Of a DNA stretch of 64,000 nucleotides, positions 1 through 11,000 are shown piece by piece. Origin of the DNA: Dallia pectoralis (Eukaryota > Chordata > Actinopteri > Esociformes > Umbridae); NCBI GenBank assembly GCA_029465975.1, contig CM055730.1, positions 14,077,563-14,141,562 of the forward strand. Reading direction: 5' to 3'. The notes beneath the pieces are model-generated. The model did not search any database. It was not told where the DNA came from and was given only the letters and a program-made list of their open reading frames with translations. Numbering within the stretch: the first letter of the stretch is position 1; every line of letters starts with the position of its first letter. A program made the position numbers and the translations under genes.

Positions 1-616
1 GAGGATGAAGGCGAAAGAGATATTCAGTCATGTATTATGCAAACAGTCATGCCATTTAAACATGGTAGAATAGTATAGAGTAGAGCAGTAAACAAATTCG
101 AGAGACAACTGAAGTGTTTAAAGTGGTTGGATTCGCTCATCTGCTAACGCTGGTTGTAAACACGCCAGTTGGTGGGGAATTCATTCTTGTTGTGTTGGAT
201 GACACCAATTCAGACGACTCTTTTGCCAAATGCTTTGACCTTTAAGATCACAGTAGATTTATTTTTGTAATAATCGTGGCATTTTTGAATCCAGGTATTA
301 TGTGTCTCTTCTGTTTGGTGCCTGAAATGGAGGCTGAGTCAGTACGATAGACAGTGTTGTCAAGATATTTGTAAAAAAAAAAAAAGTGTGATTGCAAGTG
401 ATGTCATCACACGTTGACGCAAGGGACCATATTCATCTGTCTGTTTAAACTTTACTTCGCTCCGTGTCTCCCTCGCCCTCCATCGTCTGCCTTCAACTAG
501 AGTGTCTCCTCCAAACCCGCTCTCGTCCCATCACTGAAAATGTTTCCTTCAATATCCTTTCTCTTATTCTGCCTCCATATAATTATTTTAGCATCACTTC
601 CCTGGGTTACCCGTCG

Positions 617-889
617 TCCTGGGTGCTGGGTCCTGAGTGCTGGGTCCTGAGTGCTGGGTCCTGAGTGCTGGGTCCTGGGTGCTGGGTCCTGGGTGCTGGG
701 TCCTGGGTGCTGGGTCCTGGGTGCTGGGTCCTGGGTGCTGGGTCCTGGGTGCTGGGTCCTGGGTGCTGGGTGCTGGGCCCTGGGTGCTGGGTCCTGGGTG
801 CTGGGTCCTGGGTGCTGGGTCCTGGGTGCTGGGTCCTGGGTGCTGGGTCCTGGGGGCTGGGTCCTGGGGGCTGGGTCCTGGGTGCCGGT
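617..889. repeat. 14-bp GC-rich minisatellite
   Basis: About 19 head-to-tail copies of TCCTGGGTGCTGGG with a few substitutions (TGAGTG near the start, GGGGGC near the end) and one partly scrambled unit near 770-785. Fourteen is not a multiple of three, yet all frames stay open on both strands, producing spurious GPSTQDPAPR-type and WVLGPGC-type frames. It lies in the intron before the exon at 4816. Strand asymmetry is strong (G/T-rich plus strand). Confidence 0.97.
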
Positions 890-1224
890 GATGTGGCACC
901 ATAAAAGTGTCAGTGTGTGTTTGCATGCCGTTGACGCGGTGGATTTTGGACCTTACCTTCTGTTCCAGCCGGGCCTTACGGCTTTTGTTATAATGGGCAC
1001 ACTAAACAGTTATTCCAGCACAATTTTCTCCCTTTTTTATGTACTTTTAGCATTGATATGTATCGTGTATTTGTCACAAACCCTGTACACTTTTCTTACC
1101 ATTTAATCTCTCTAATGGTGCCTTTATGTGTCTTTATGTGTCTCTTGTTACAAGATGGAGAAAAAAAACTGAACAGTGGTTGTACTATGTAAATTACTAG
1201 TTTTCATTGCTGTCTGTTCAATAT

Positions 1225-1248
1225 GTATATATATATATATATATATAT
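1225..1248. repeat. (TA)n microsatellite
   Basis: Uninterrupted TA dinucleotide run of about 12 copies. Confidence 0.95.
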
Positions 1249-1440
1249 TCTAACCTTATGAATAACCTTATGAATAACTATATTCATATTAATTTTGCAA
1301 TATTGTCTATTCAACCTCCTTTCAGGCAGGTTTTCATGGATAACTTGGTTATTTCTAGGAGACCCCTAGAAAAACTGCTAGAAAAACTGCTTTAAAGTCA
1401 AAAAGTGCACACTGTTCAATTTATTTATCTCGATGAGGTA

Positions 1441-1641
1441 CAGTGAAAAAATAAAGTATTTGATCCCCTGCTGATTTTGCACTTTTCCCTACTGCCAAAG
1501 AAATGATAACTTATTTGAAATGCGTTATTCTGGATTTTTTTCAAATAAACCAACCATTAAAATGACAGACTGATCATGTCTTTGTCAGCGTGCAGGCATA
1601 CAAAATCAGCAGGGGATCAAATAATTTCTTTCTTCACAGTG
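1441..1641. mobile_element. short Tc1-type foldback element (MITE-like)
   Basis: Starts CAGTGAAAAAATAAAGTATT and ends with an imperfect inverted copy. The inner blocks TGATCCCCTGCTGATTTTG and CAAAATCAGCAGGGGATCA are exact reverse complements. TA dinucleotides flank both ends (1439-1440 and 1642-1643), as expected for Tc1/mariner target duplications. The sequence matches remembered termini of a fish Tc1 family but lacks the transposase, so it is an internally deleted derivative. Confidence 0.88.
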
Positions 1642-1642
1642 T

Positions 1643-2330
1643 AGGTTGTACTTTGACCAGGCCAATCCCAAATGCCTATATTGTTTTGTAGACTTGATCG
1701 TGTGTTTTGGATAATTGTGTTGTTGCGTGACCCTGCTGTGTTTCATCTTCTGCTCGCCATCAATGGCCATGACATTATTTTGTACCAAGCAGAGATTCAT
1801 GGTTCCCACATAGATGTCATGTTATCCAGTCCCCACATATGCCCATAACATGACACTCCTACCACCATGCTTGACCATAGAGGTTCTTAATGCGCTGGGT
1901 GCCTGGGTTTCTTTTAGATTTGATTTTGAAAGACTGATGTCAGTCACACATTTTCGTTTTGAGTAATCTCGCCCTCTAACTTTGTTCCAGAACTTCTGTG
2001 TTCACGTCCAGGGGCATTGTGTTAAAGACAAGACAAACGTTCATGTTTTTCTCCGTTTTTTTCCGCCTAGATTGTCTGCCATGAATTCCATTTTTTGCCC
2101 AGGGGCTATCTGATGGTGGAGTCCTGGACACCAACCTTTATGTGATGCAAGAGAGGCCTACAGATCTCTGGATGTTGTTCTATGGGTTTTTGTCACTTCC
2201 TAGGAAGAGATTTTGGCTGAATGTTCAGACCTGAGAAGATTCAGTTGTGTTGGTGTCAGTTTTTCTCTCTCAGACCCTCTTCATATTTCTTCAAACCACA
2301 TAAATAACTGACCAATTGAATGTAAAAAAT
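1643..2330 (-). pseudogene. Tc1-like transposase relic
   Basis: The minus-strand translation near 1640-1760 contains QQHNYPKHTIKSTK, matching the QxDNDPKHTSK region around the second catalytic Asp of Tc1 transposases, here mutated to Tyr. Further along (about 1860) the sequence complementary to a KHGG motif is visible. Stops and frameshifts are many. The MITE-like element abuts its left edge, perhaps inserted beside it. Confidence 0.7.
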
Positions 2331-2547
2331 AAGTGCACAAAACTGTGACAGGAACCAGATACCTTTTTTCTTTCATGGTGATGTGTCAACAAAACACTGC
2401 ATTTACAGTAATGTGCAAAAAATATTACACCATCTGAGATTTGTATCAAAGTGTTTTTCAAGTAGTCCTGTGGTAAATTCTTGCAGGATTTGCCATAACT
2501 GTTCTTTTCACTTTTGCATGTCTTTCATTTTTTTTTCTCTGTCTGCA

Positions 2548-2790
2548 TTAGTGGTTGAAGTCAAGGCTTTGAGTTGGCCAACCTGAGTGTTTAGTCAGCC
2601 GAATTTTGCCTAATTGTCTTTCCAGAGGGTCTGGGGTAATTATTATGCTGATATATAAGTTTGTTGTCAGATGACTCACATTGAAGCATTTACATTGGTG
2701 CCAGAGGATTCTGCCAAGCATGTCACTGGATTTTATTCTGTCCTTCTGTTCATGAGAAGCAGGAAGCTTATTGGGTATATTCCAATACAT
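2548..2790 (-). pseudogene. possible Tc1 transposase fragment
   Basis: An 80-codon minus-strand open stretch ends in GWPTQSLDFNH, resembling the WPSQSPDLNPIE motif just before the catalytic Glu of Tc1 transposases. The rest shows no clear similarity, so this rests on one motif. Confidence 0.35.
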
Positions 2791-3739
2791 TTTCCTTACT
2801 GAACCTTTCCAGTTTTGTAAAATTTCTGTATGAAATGTCTTCTAGAAATCTAATAACAAAATGCTTTTTACAATCATATAAGACCTTTTGCAAAATCCTC
2901 TATATAATGTTTTATGAACTTTAATAACTTGAATGTCATAAAAAATATTGTATGCAGGAGGTGATGCCTGGGTTAGGCAGTATATGATAACACGATATGT
3001 TCATGATAATCACTATAGCGATAATGGATATGTTTAATTTCTAACTTGTGCAGTGTGGCTAGTGACCACAAGAAGGCGCTCTGTGCCTGATCATCTAATT
3101 GCCTATGCACAGTTTCTGCTGAAACAAACGCCTGGTTCAAATGTGGGCTGGGCTGCTTTGGTGGTCGCAAGTCTCTTTCCTTTGGCTACTGAGGAATTCC
3201 TACTGGGCCCTGAAGAATAACTACTTATGTTAGACCATGAGACGACGTCCTTCTATAGGATATGTTTTTTTTTTAATTGACTTCTTCGTTTGAGCCGGTC
3301 AGCAGAGAGCCTGTGCTTGTTAAGGACTAAGCCTATGACTAGTTAGTATCAGTCAATAATGTTTACATGTCTGGTTGATGTATGATTCTGGGTTCCTTTG
3401 AAACCCTACTTTCGCCATAGGTTCAGGCCATAGGTATATGTGTGCAACATTTTTCATTTACTAGCTCAAGAACAGGCATTCAAGGAAATCAATAGGCCCT
3501 TGTGTTAGACATTCCAGAGAAGGGTTCTGGTCCGAGTCCTTCACCGTTCCTTTTGCCGGAGACATGGGTTCTCCCAACCTATGTCTCTGCTAGAACCATC
3601 TATCAGATAGCCACTCGCATGGTTATCCAGGGATTGTGGGTGGGATTTTAGACAGGTCTTCTGGGTCACGCTACATCCAAGTGATTAGTAGTGCCTGGGG
3701 GATGTGTCTTCCTCACCTTGGGTGTTGTGTGATGAGTCA

Positions 3740-4660
3740 AAAAGGCTTAATCAGAAGAGCTTACTTCTGGAATATTCTGCACTTGCACTTGAGTTGTTGC
3801 AATGTGGCACTATCATCATTGCAAACTGAAGGTCATGAAATCAGGGAGGAGAAAGATTGGGTCACAATCGGGGCTTTAGCTGAGTCACTGGAGGACATTC
3901 TCAGACTTGTTCCTGAACCAACCAAGTGTTGTCTTGGTTGCGTGATCTTGGTCATTGTAATCCTGTATCATGAATCTTCTGCTCAGTTTCCTTTTTGCTC
4001 CGCATCAGGACCTCTGTATTTTGTTCCGGTCATCCTTTACACAATCCCACACCAGTTGTGTCGTCTTTGTCATTGAAAATCATCCCCATTGCATGATGCT
4101 TCTTCCACCGTTCTTCCCATTCATCACCGTTTTAGCCAGGTGATGAGCAGTGATACTTTGATTTTGGTCTCGTCAGTCCTAAGACTTCCTGTTGCTCATG
4201 CTCTCGGAGTCCTTCAGGCAGATTGTCTAGACTGACTCTACCATAAAGGCCAGATTGATAGAGTTCTGCAGAGGTGGTTGACCTGATCCAAACTTCTTTC
4301 ATTTCACAATGATAAAGCCCACTATGTCCCTGGGAACTATCAATGTGTTAGCCCTTTTTTATAGCCGTCACCAGATACAGGCCTCAAGCGATACTTTTTA
4401 GGGTGTCTACTGAGAGTTCATTGGATCTCACAGATATTTTTTTACTTTGACTCACAGTGTGGAATGTTATGCAGACAGGGGTGGGCCTTTTAGATTATCA
4501 ATTAAAGGTGGAAGGGGTGGTCCAATCAGGTGCTAGAGATCATGTCAAGGATGATGAATGAAACAGGATGTGTCTCAGCTAAATTTTGATAATACATAAA
4601 TACATTAAATAATTCACTAAATTTATTCGATGAACACATTTCTGTTTTTTCGCTTTGCCT
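3740..4660 (-). pseudogene. degraded Tc1-like transposon (family X), antisense
   Basis: The stretch follows, at roughly 75 percent by eye, a remembered salmonid/pike Tc1 family in reverse: GGTCTCGTCAG at about 4166, CTCTACCATAAAGGCC at about 4237 and GATCATGTCAAGGATGATGA at about 4537 are recognisable landmarks. Transposase would be on the minus strand and is broken throughout. The same family appears at 23979 and 38880. Confidence 0.72.
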
Positions 4661-4815
4661 ATTTCGGGGTTTGTGTGGGAAAATGGAAAACAACATATAT
4701 TAGATAATTTAATTTTTGTCAATTATTTTGCCTGTAAGAAATGTGAAATGTATATTTAACTACCAATGAATTAGCGATCCTAAATGTGTGTTTGTGTTTC
4801 TTTTTCCATCTGCAG

Positions 4816-5496
4816 CCTCAAATACTACAGCCTTCCAGTCCCCACGAGCGCCTCAGCCAGGAAAGAATAGTAAAAACAGCCCCCATCGAGGTCCACAGTG
4901 ACCCCCAACGAAGCAGAAGGCCCAATGAGGATGGGTCAGCCTTCAGAGACTCGGACCAGCCAGCTGACAGCCTGGCCAGAGGTGAGGACACTCCCCCTGT
5001 GCCGGACCCAGATGAGTTGAGTGTGTTTTTCAGCACACAGCTTAACCCTCATGACAGAACGGGACCCAGAACCTCCCCCGGCCCGAGTCAAGGGTTCACT
5101 GTTAGCAGACTCCCAGCCCCGGGAGCTCTGTCCAGGCCCCAGGGTGGGCAGCGGACCTTCGCGCCCAGCTTCCCTCGCGTCCTGCAGCCACCCCGCCTCC
5201 ACAAGTGTGTGTCCATCCCAGCTCTTCCCCAGGAAAGTCCCAATGCTTATGTTTTCCAGCCTGGCTCCAGAGCGCAGCTGGTTAACAACGGGACCAATCA
5301 GCTGCCTCCTCCATCTAGGGGCCTGCCCTGTATCAACTCTGGTCCAATGGCATTGGGTCTGTCTCTAGGCCGCAGCTGGTGCACTAAGCCCCGCCTGGCT
5401 AGAAGCTCTACTTATCCTAATCTGGAGGAACAAGACAAGGGACTGCTCAGAGACAGGGTCCTGGATCGTCCCCTTAGCGCTCATAGTAAAACATAA
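4816..5496 (+). CDS. terminal coding exon of an unidentified plus-strand gene (ccser2 by synteny only)
   Basis: A 226-codon open stretch ending in TAA at 5494-5496, preceded by a strong acceptor (long T-rich tract, CATCTGCAG at 4815). It is markedly GC-rich against AT-rich flanks, which supports real coding. The product is proline-, serine- and arginine-rich with no membrane segment or recognisable domain. Segments that look constrained are PPRLHKCVSIPALPQES and the end (RLARSSTYPNLEEQDKG). I took phase 0 at the acceptor because the open frame allows it; the upstream exon is outside the window. It converges on grid1. In mammals CCSER2 occupies that convergent position, but I do not recognise the sequence itself as CCSER2. 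Confidence 0.7.
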   Translation, partial: PQILQPSSPHERLSQERIVKTAPIEVHSDPQRSRRPNEDGSAFRDSDQPADSLARGEDTPPVPDPDELSVFFSTQLNPHDRTGPRTSPGPSQGFTVSRLPAPGALSRPQGGQRTFAPSFPRVLQPPRLHKCVSIPALPQESPNAYVFQPGSRAQLVNNGTNQLPPPSRGLPCINSGPMALGLSLGRSWCTKPRLARSSTYPNLEEQDKGLLRDRVLDRPLSAHSKT

Positions 5497-6370
5497 CATT
5501 ATATAGTTTATGACATTGCTTTTCTTACACCTCGTCATCATTATGGGCTGCTCATATATATGTGTGTGTGTGTGTGTGTCTGCCAACAGGTGTTAACTAG
5601 TGTTTTAATTTCTGCTGAACTAAACACAGTTTGCTGCATTGTCATGTCTTAAAATGCACAATCCACAAAGTGCACAAAATACACAAAACAGCAGATCCCC
5701 CCCCTCCTAGGATTTATTCTAACAGTCACTGCCATGGCTCTAATTGTTTTCTGACCCTGCTGCGCTGTGCGAAAAATTGTAATTGTTTGATCTCGAAATC
5801 GCTGTCTTTTCCCCCTATAAATATAATGATCACATTTTCATAGAATACCACAAACAGTTTAGCGGCAATAGAGCAATCTGCTCCGTCAGGGAAATGGGTT
5901 TAAATGATAAATTATGTATACGACGAGGCCTGATTTAGTATTATGTGAAAGTGGCTTTGAGGTCTAGATTTAAGTAGTCTGTCCTGTCACTGAACTGCCG
6001 GACGTGCTGTACCTTTTCTACAGTTGCCAACAGGCACTAGTAACCTCACAGTGAACTCCTGATTACCTGAGTGCTGGAGAACATTGGCTTAGCAGATAGC
6101 GTCTACAAGATGTGTTTTGTTCAGTTTTAGTAATGGACTAATTAAGTCAGCATTGTTAAACTCCACTTCATTACATTTAGCCTGCTTTAGATACCATTAT
6201 TTCGAGATTTCTTCAGTGGCGAATTAGTAACCATAATTTCACCATAAAGGATTCAGATAAGGAACAATTTAGCGGTCGGCGTGCACGTACAGTCACATTG
6301 GAAGTCCGTGCTCACGCAAACATAACTCTTACGGACAACTCTCCTGAATAAAACAACAGTTAATGTTGTA
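5497..6370 (+). other. probable 3' UTR of the plus-strand gene, with AATAAA at 6347
   Basis: Non-coding sequence after the stop at 5496. It holds a (TG)n run at 5560-5579 and a canonical AATAAA at 6347-6352, followed by A-rich sequence. The extent of the transcript is inferred only from the hexamer. Confidence 0.35.
5553..5579. repeat. (TA)/(TG)n microsatellite
   Basis: A short TA run passing into about nine TG copies, within the probable 3' UTR. Confidence 0.9.
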
Positions 6371-6573
6371 GTTTAGGGTCCAGTTCTTGCAAAGCCATCT
6401 ACAATGAAGACATCAGAAAGGACGAAATCCAGAAAAAGATAGGTTGTCCCATCATGTTAATTATTTTATTTTTCATTAATTTCCTTTCATTTATTTAGCG
6501 GACTTGGTGTATTTTGAGCTATACTTGGGGACTTGGATATTTTGGTTCTGACAGATACTATAGCGTCTTCCAT

Positions 6574-8037
6574 GCATGTAGGCAATGGCAGTAGGTTTCT
6601 GCATGTAGGCAATGGCAGTAGGTTTCTGCATGTAGGCAATGGCAGTAGGTTTCTGCCTGTGGACAATGGCAGTAGGTTTCTGCATGTGGACAATGGCAGT
6701 AGGTTTCTGCCTGTGGACAACGGCAGTAGGTTTCTGCATGTGGACAACGGTGGTAGGTTTCTGCATGTGGACAACGGCGGTAGGTTTCTGCATGTGGGCA
6801 ACGGCAGTAGGTTTCTGCATGTGGACAATGGCAGTAGGTTTCTGCATGTGGACAACGGCAGTAGGTTTCTGCATATGGACAATGGTGGTAGGTTTCTGCC
6901 TGTGGACAATGGCAGTAGGTTTCTGCATGTGGACAATGGTGGTAGGTTTCTGCATGTGGACAATGGCAGTAGGTTTCTGCCTGTGGACAATGGCAGTAGG
7001 TTTCTGCATGTGGACAATGGCAGTAGGTTTCTGCCTGTGGACAATGGCAGTAGGTTTCTGCTTATGGACAATGGCAGTAGGTTTCTGCCTGTGGACAATG
7101 GCAGTAGGTTTCTGCATGTGGACAATGGCAGTAGGTTTCTGCATGTGGACAAATGGCAGTAGGTTTCTGCATGTGGACAATGGCAGTAGGTTTCTGCATG
7201 TGGACAATGGCAGTGGGTTTCTGCATGTGGACAATGGCAGTAGGTTTCTGCATGTGGACAATGGCAGTGGGTTTCTGCATGTGGACAATGGCAGTAGGTT
7301 TCTGCATGTGGACAATGGCAGTAGGTTTCTGCATGTGGACAACAGCAGTAGGTTTCTGCATGTGGACAATGGCAGTAGGTTTCTGCATGTGGACAAATGG
7401 CAGTAGGTTTCTGCATGTGGACAATGGCAGTGGGTTTCTGCATGTGGACAATGGCAGTAGGTTTCTGCATGTGGACAATGGCAGTAGGTTTCTGCATGTG
7501 GACAACGGCAGTAGGTTTCTGCATGTGGACAACGGCAGTAGGTTTCTGCATGTGGACAATGGAAGTAGGTTTCTGCATATGGACAATGGCAGTAGGTTTC
7601 TGCATGTGGACAAATGGCAGTAGGTTTCTGCATGTGGACAATGGCAGTAGGTTTCTGCATGTGGACAAATGGCAGTAGGTTTCTGCATATGGACAATGGC
7701 AGTAGGTTTCTGCATGTGGACAATGGAAGTAGGTTTCTGCATGTGGACAATGGAAGTAGGTTTCTGCATATGGACAATGGCAGTAGGTTTCTGCATGTGG
7801 ACAAATGGCAGTAGGTTTCTGCATGTGGGCAACAGCAGTAGGTTTCTGCATGTGGACAATGGTGGTAGGTTTCTGCATGTGGACAATGGCAGTAGGTTTC
7901 TGCATGTGGACAATGGCAGTAGGTTTCTGCATGTGGACAACGGCAGTAGGTTTCTGCATGTGGACAACGGCAGTAGGTTTCTGCATGTGGACAATGGCAG
8001 TAGGTTTCTGCATATGGACAATGGCAGTAGGTTTCTG
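6574..8037. repeat. 27-bp minisatellite, about 54 units
   Basis: Tandem array built on GGCAGTAGGTTTCTGCATGT followed by GGACAAT. Variants include CATGTAGGCAAT in the first units, CCTG for CATG, and CGG or GGT in place of GGC. The unit equals nine codons, so long open frames (up to 518 codons on the minus strand, repeats of HMQKPTAIV or CRNLLPLST) appear in all frames on both strands. These are artefacts of the period. Five units have an extra A (near 7151, 7395, 7612, 7667 and 7803), which shift the frames. It lies just past the 3' end of the plus-strand gene. Confidence 0.97.
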
Positions 8038-8040
8038 ATT

Positions 8041-11000
8041 GTGACACTATCCATTATTTAGTACCCAATGATAAACACAATCTGTCCAACACAATGAGGG
8101 ATAATCATTGGAATATGCATTATGCATTATACCTCAAATAACCGATTATAATACAATACTATTCATATATTCACATATCTATAAAACCTAATATATTTTA
8201 ATGAGCTAACAAGACTACAGGTACATTTACAGGAATAAGCAATTAAGGAAGGTCTGCGAATTTACATATTTACAGGGGCCACATAGAGAATTTTGGGGAG
8301 ATTGTTTTGCATTGTAATGTCCACAATAAATCTGCAGTAATTGTCAATTGTTCAGAGCCGCTTACGTGCCCATATTGAATCAGTTTGTCTATTGATTCCT
8401 TCCCGGCTTCAGAATGGGAATGCTGTTTTGACTTTGACTTTGTCCCTGTGTTATCTTGTGTAGACCAGGGTCAAGCAGTCAATGATAATCATTTTAGTTA
8501 TTTCCGGGGTGCTAAATATATGCATTGTTTGCTGAATTTAATTTCACTTTTGATTGAAACAGTAGGGATGTCATTGTAGCATCTAAACGCTCGTAGAAAA
8601 AAAGAGAAAATACAAACAACTGTAAGGAAAATATAGTGAGAGAAACCAACAGAGAATTTGCTAATTTAAGGAATGTATTCACCATGTGCGAAGGCTCTCC
8701 GATGCTGCTATACAAATGCTTTCTTATAGGGTCTGTCTGCCTCTGTTTCGTGTGAGAGAATAAAGTATGTGTATGTTTTTTAAGCATATGTGTTTGCCAT
8801 GGTGAGATGTTCTCCCTTGCCATCAGGACCTGTCAGTGAACACTGCTTGGTAAAGGCAAACAAATAAATCAATAGGGCCTTGGTTTTTAGTGAGATTGTG
8901 TAAGGGGAAGGAGAGAGAGACAAGAAAAAGTGTTTGGTGAAGTGAATTGCCCCAAACTCACTGCCCACTGTGTGTGGAACTCTCTAGACACACCGACTTG
9001 TGTTTTTTTTTTTTTATGCGTTCCAGGTCTGTAAGTACATGTGGAGAAGGGAAAATGGCATTACTGGCGTACGGGTTAGGTTTGAGTAAAAGTTACAATG
9101 CAGCACCGTTTTAAAAGTGGGGTTGCTTTTAGGTTTCGGCATTACTGGTTAGATTTAAGGTTAGGCGTTTTGAGCCTAAATTTTACGCCATTGAGGTTAA
9201 GGCTAGGTTAGGTTTAGTGGTAGTGAATGGGTCACTAGAATTTCAATGGTTAGGTCACAAGCCCGACAAGCCAAAAAAAAACATGTCTATCTTTGATCTG
9301 TGTCTGTGTAGATGTGAAGTCCCCAAAAGGACACTAAAACCTGTAAATATGTCCCCATAACATGTTTTGTCTTGTCCTCACTAGGGCAAATGCATTTTTT
9401 GTCAACAAATGAGTGCGTGCGTTTACAACTTGACTTCAATTTTCTGCTGTATTTGTCTCTCTAAATACACATAGACCACATATATATAGCCAAACTTATA
9501 GAGTAAGGTTCGTATCCTGTATGCAGATAGGGTGTGCAATTTGATCAATATACCATGGCACGCACATTGGCATATGTATTATGGCTAAACATTGTTAACT
9601 GTTGTTGTCATAAACACAGATGACACAGACATCACTGTTGAGTGGCCCTCGTTAAAGCCTGACTGATAAGGTCAAGACAATCCATCTGAAAGGAATCAGC
9701 TGAGTTTGTTGAAGTGTTTTGTAAAGTCAAGACCGCACTCCACACAGGCTAATATCCATTGCACTGCCCAGAGACATTCAGATTGGATATTTACACCAGA
9801 GAGCAGTGCCTCTGCTCACCCTCCAAAAAACCTCTCAGCATCATCTGCTTTCCTGTCTGGATATGGACCCACCCTGCTTACAGTGTGATGCTGCTTGTAA
9901 ATAAAGCAACACAAAGGTGTTTGGAAACTTCTACAGCTGAGCTTCGACTTTTATTTATGATTACTGTTCATCGTTGATCAATGGCGCCAATCTGTTTAGA
10001 GGTGACTATGTCTAACAACTGTGGCTGTATCCAAACAAATATATTTTCTAAAAGTTAATCAGAGGTGCGAATGAGACTGAAATAATGTGTAACTAATGGT
10101 TATGCTTTTCCGATGTTCCTGCTTGTATTGTGCATGACATTCTTTCCAAGGTTATGCAGGACCAAAATCCCAGCTGTGACAAACCGGCCTGTTTTGCAAC
10201 CATTCACTTATTCAAATATTACTTTTTTAAGCCGTGTCAAGACAGAGTTTTTTTTTCTCGTAATTAAAATGTCTATGTAAATTCATTTGAAAGAAGGTTG
10301 CCGAACAGTGTTGACCAACTTGTATAATTACTAGTAGAACAATAAGGTGAACTCTGGCAATACGGGTTCAAAAATCCTGAGTAAATTTTATGATTGTTTG
10401 TTTTCCTTTTTTTGCCGTTGCTGTACGAGTTTCGGAATGGATTAATTGGCGATTGTTGAGAAATGACTGTGTATTCTGTACATGTTCCTCATTCTAGTGT
10501 TTCTAGTGTTTCTTTTACAATCTACCAATGTGTCCACAGCTGACAAATGGTGACTTGAAAATTCAATATGGATTGATCCATGTTGCAGTGATAAACATAT
10601 AAGAAATTCACACAGATGCAGTTTGTCGAGGTCCCTGAGGTATAGGCTTGTTTTGCAGTAATTGCCAAGCTCTGAAGCTTAGGTAGTTATTTTCTATCAA
10701 AGCAGAGTCTGAAGGATCCATTCAGCTGAACCACGATAGGGGCCACGGGAGGAACACGCCATATTGAAGATGACATATATAAAGCCTCCCTTGGCGTTAG
10801 AATGTATTAACTCGGAGCACACTTCTTCACAATCACTTTTGCCCTTTATCGCGGGAAATCTTGCGGGAATGAGATGCATTACCGTTAATTTGTTTGTGTA
10901 CTTTGCGTACCTTTTTGCGACTGATTGAAAAATGAATACGAGGGCAATGCGGAACTACCATTGCCAACTTTTATTCACAAGAAAAGTGAAGTACTTTATT

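Larger units (their letters stand above)
1642..4815. other. intron DNA with transposon relics
   Basis: Apart from the Tc1 relics listed, I see no exon, RNA gene or conserved motif between the MITE-like element and the splice acceptor at 4815. The stretch 2800-3740 contains nothing I can identify. Confidence 0.5.

Noticed and set aside
594..926. Collagen-like or proline-rich frame (GPSTQDPAPR)
   Set aside because: An artefact of the 14-bp minisatellite; other frames and the opposite strand are equally open.
6487..8054. Long open frames of up to 518 codons (HMQKPTAIV / CRNLLPLST / CPHAETYCH repeats)
   Set aside because: They arise from a 27-bp tandem array whose period is a multiple of three. 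Frames are open on both strands, and no non-repeat domain or splice context is attached.
9120..9260. Interstitial telomere sequence
   Set aside because: TTAGGTTAGG-like runs are short and irregular, not tandem TTAGGG copies.
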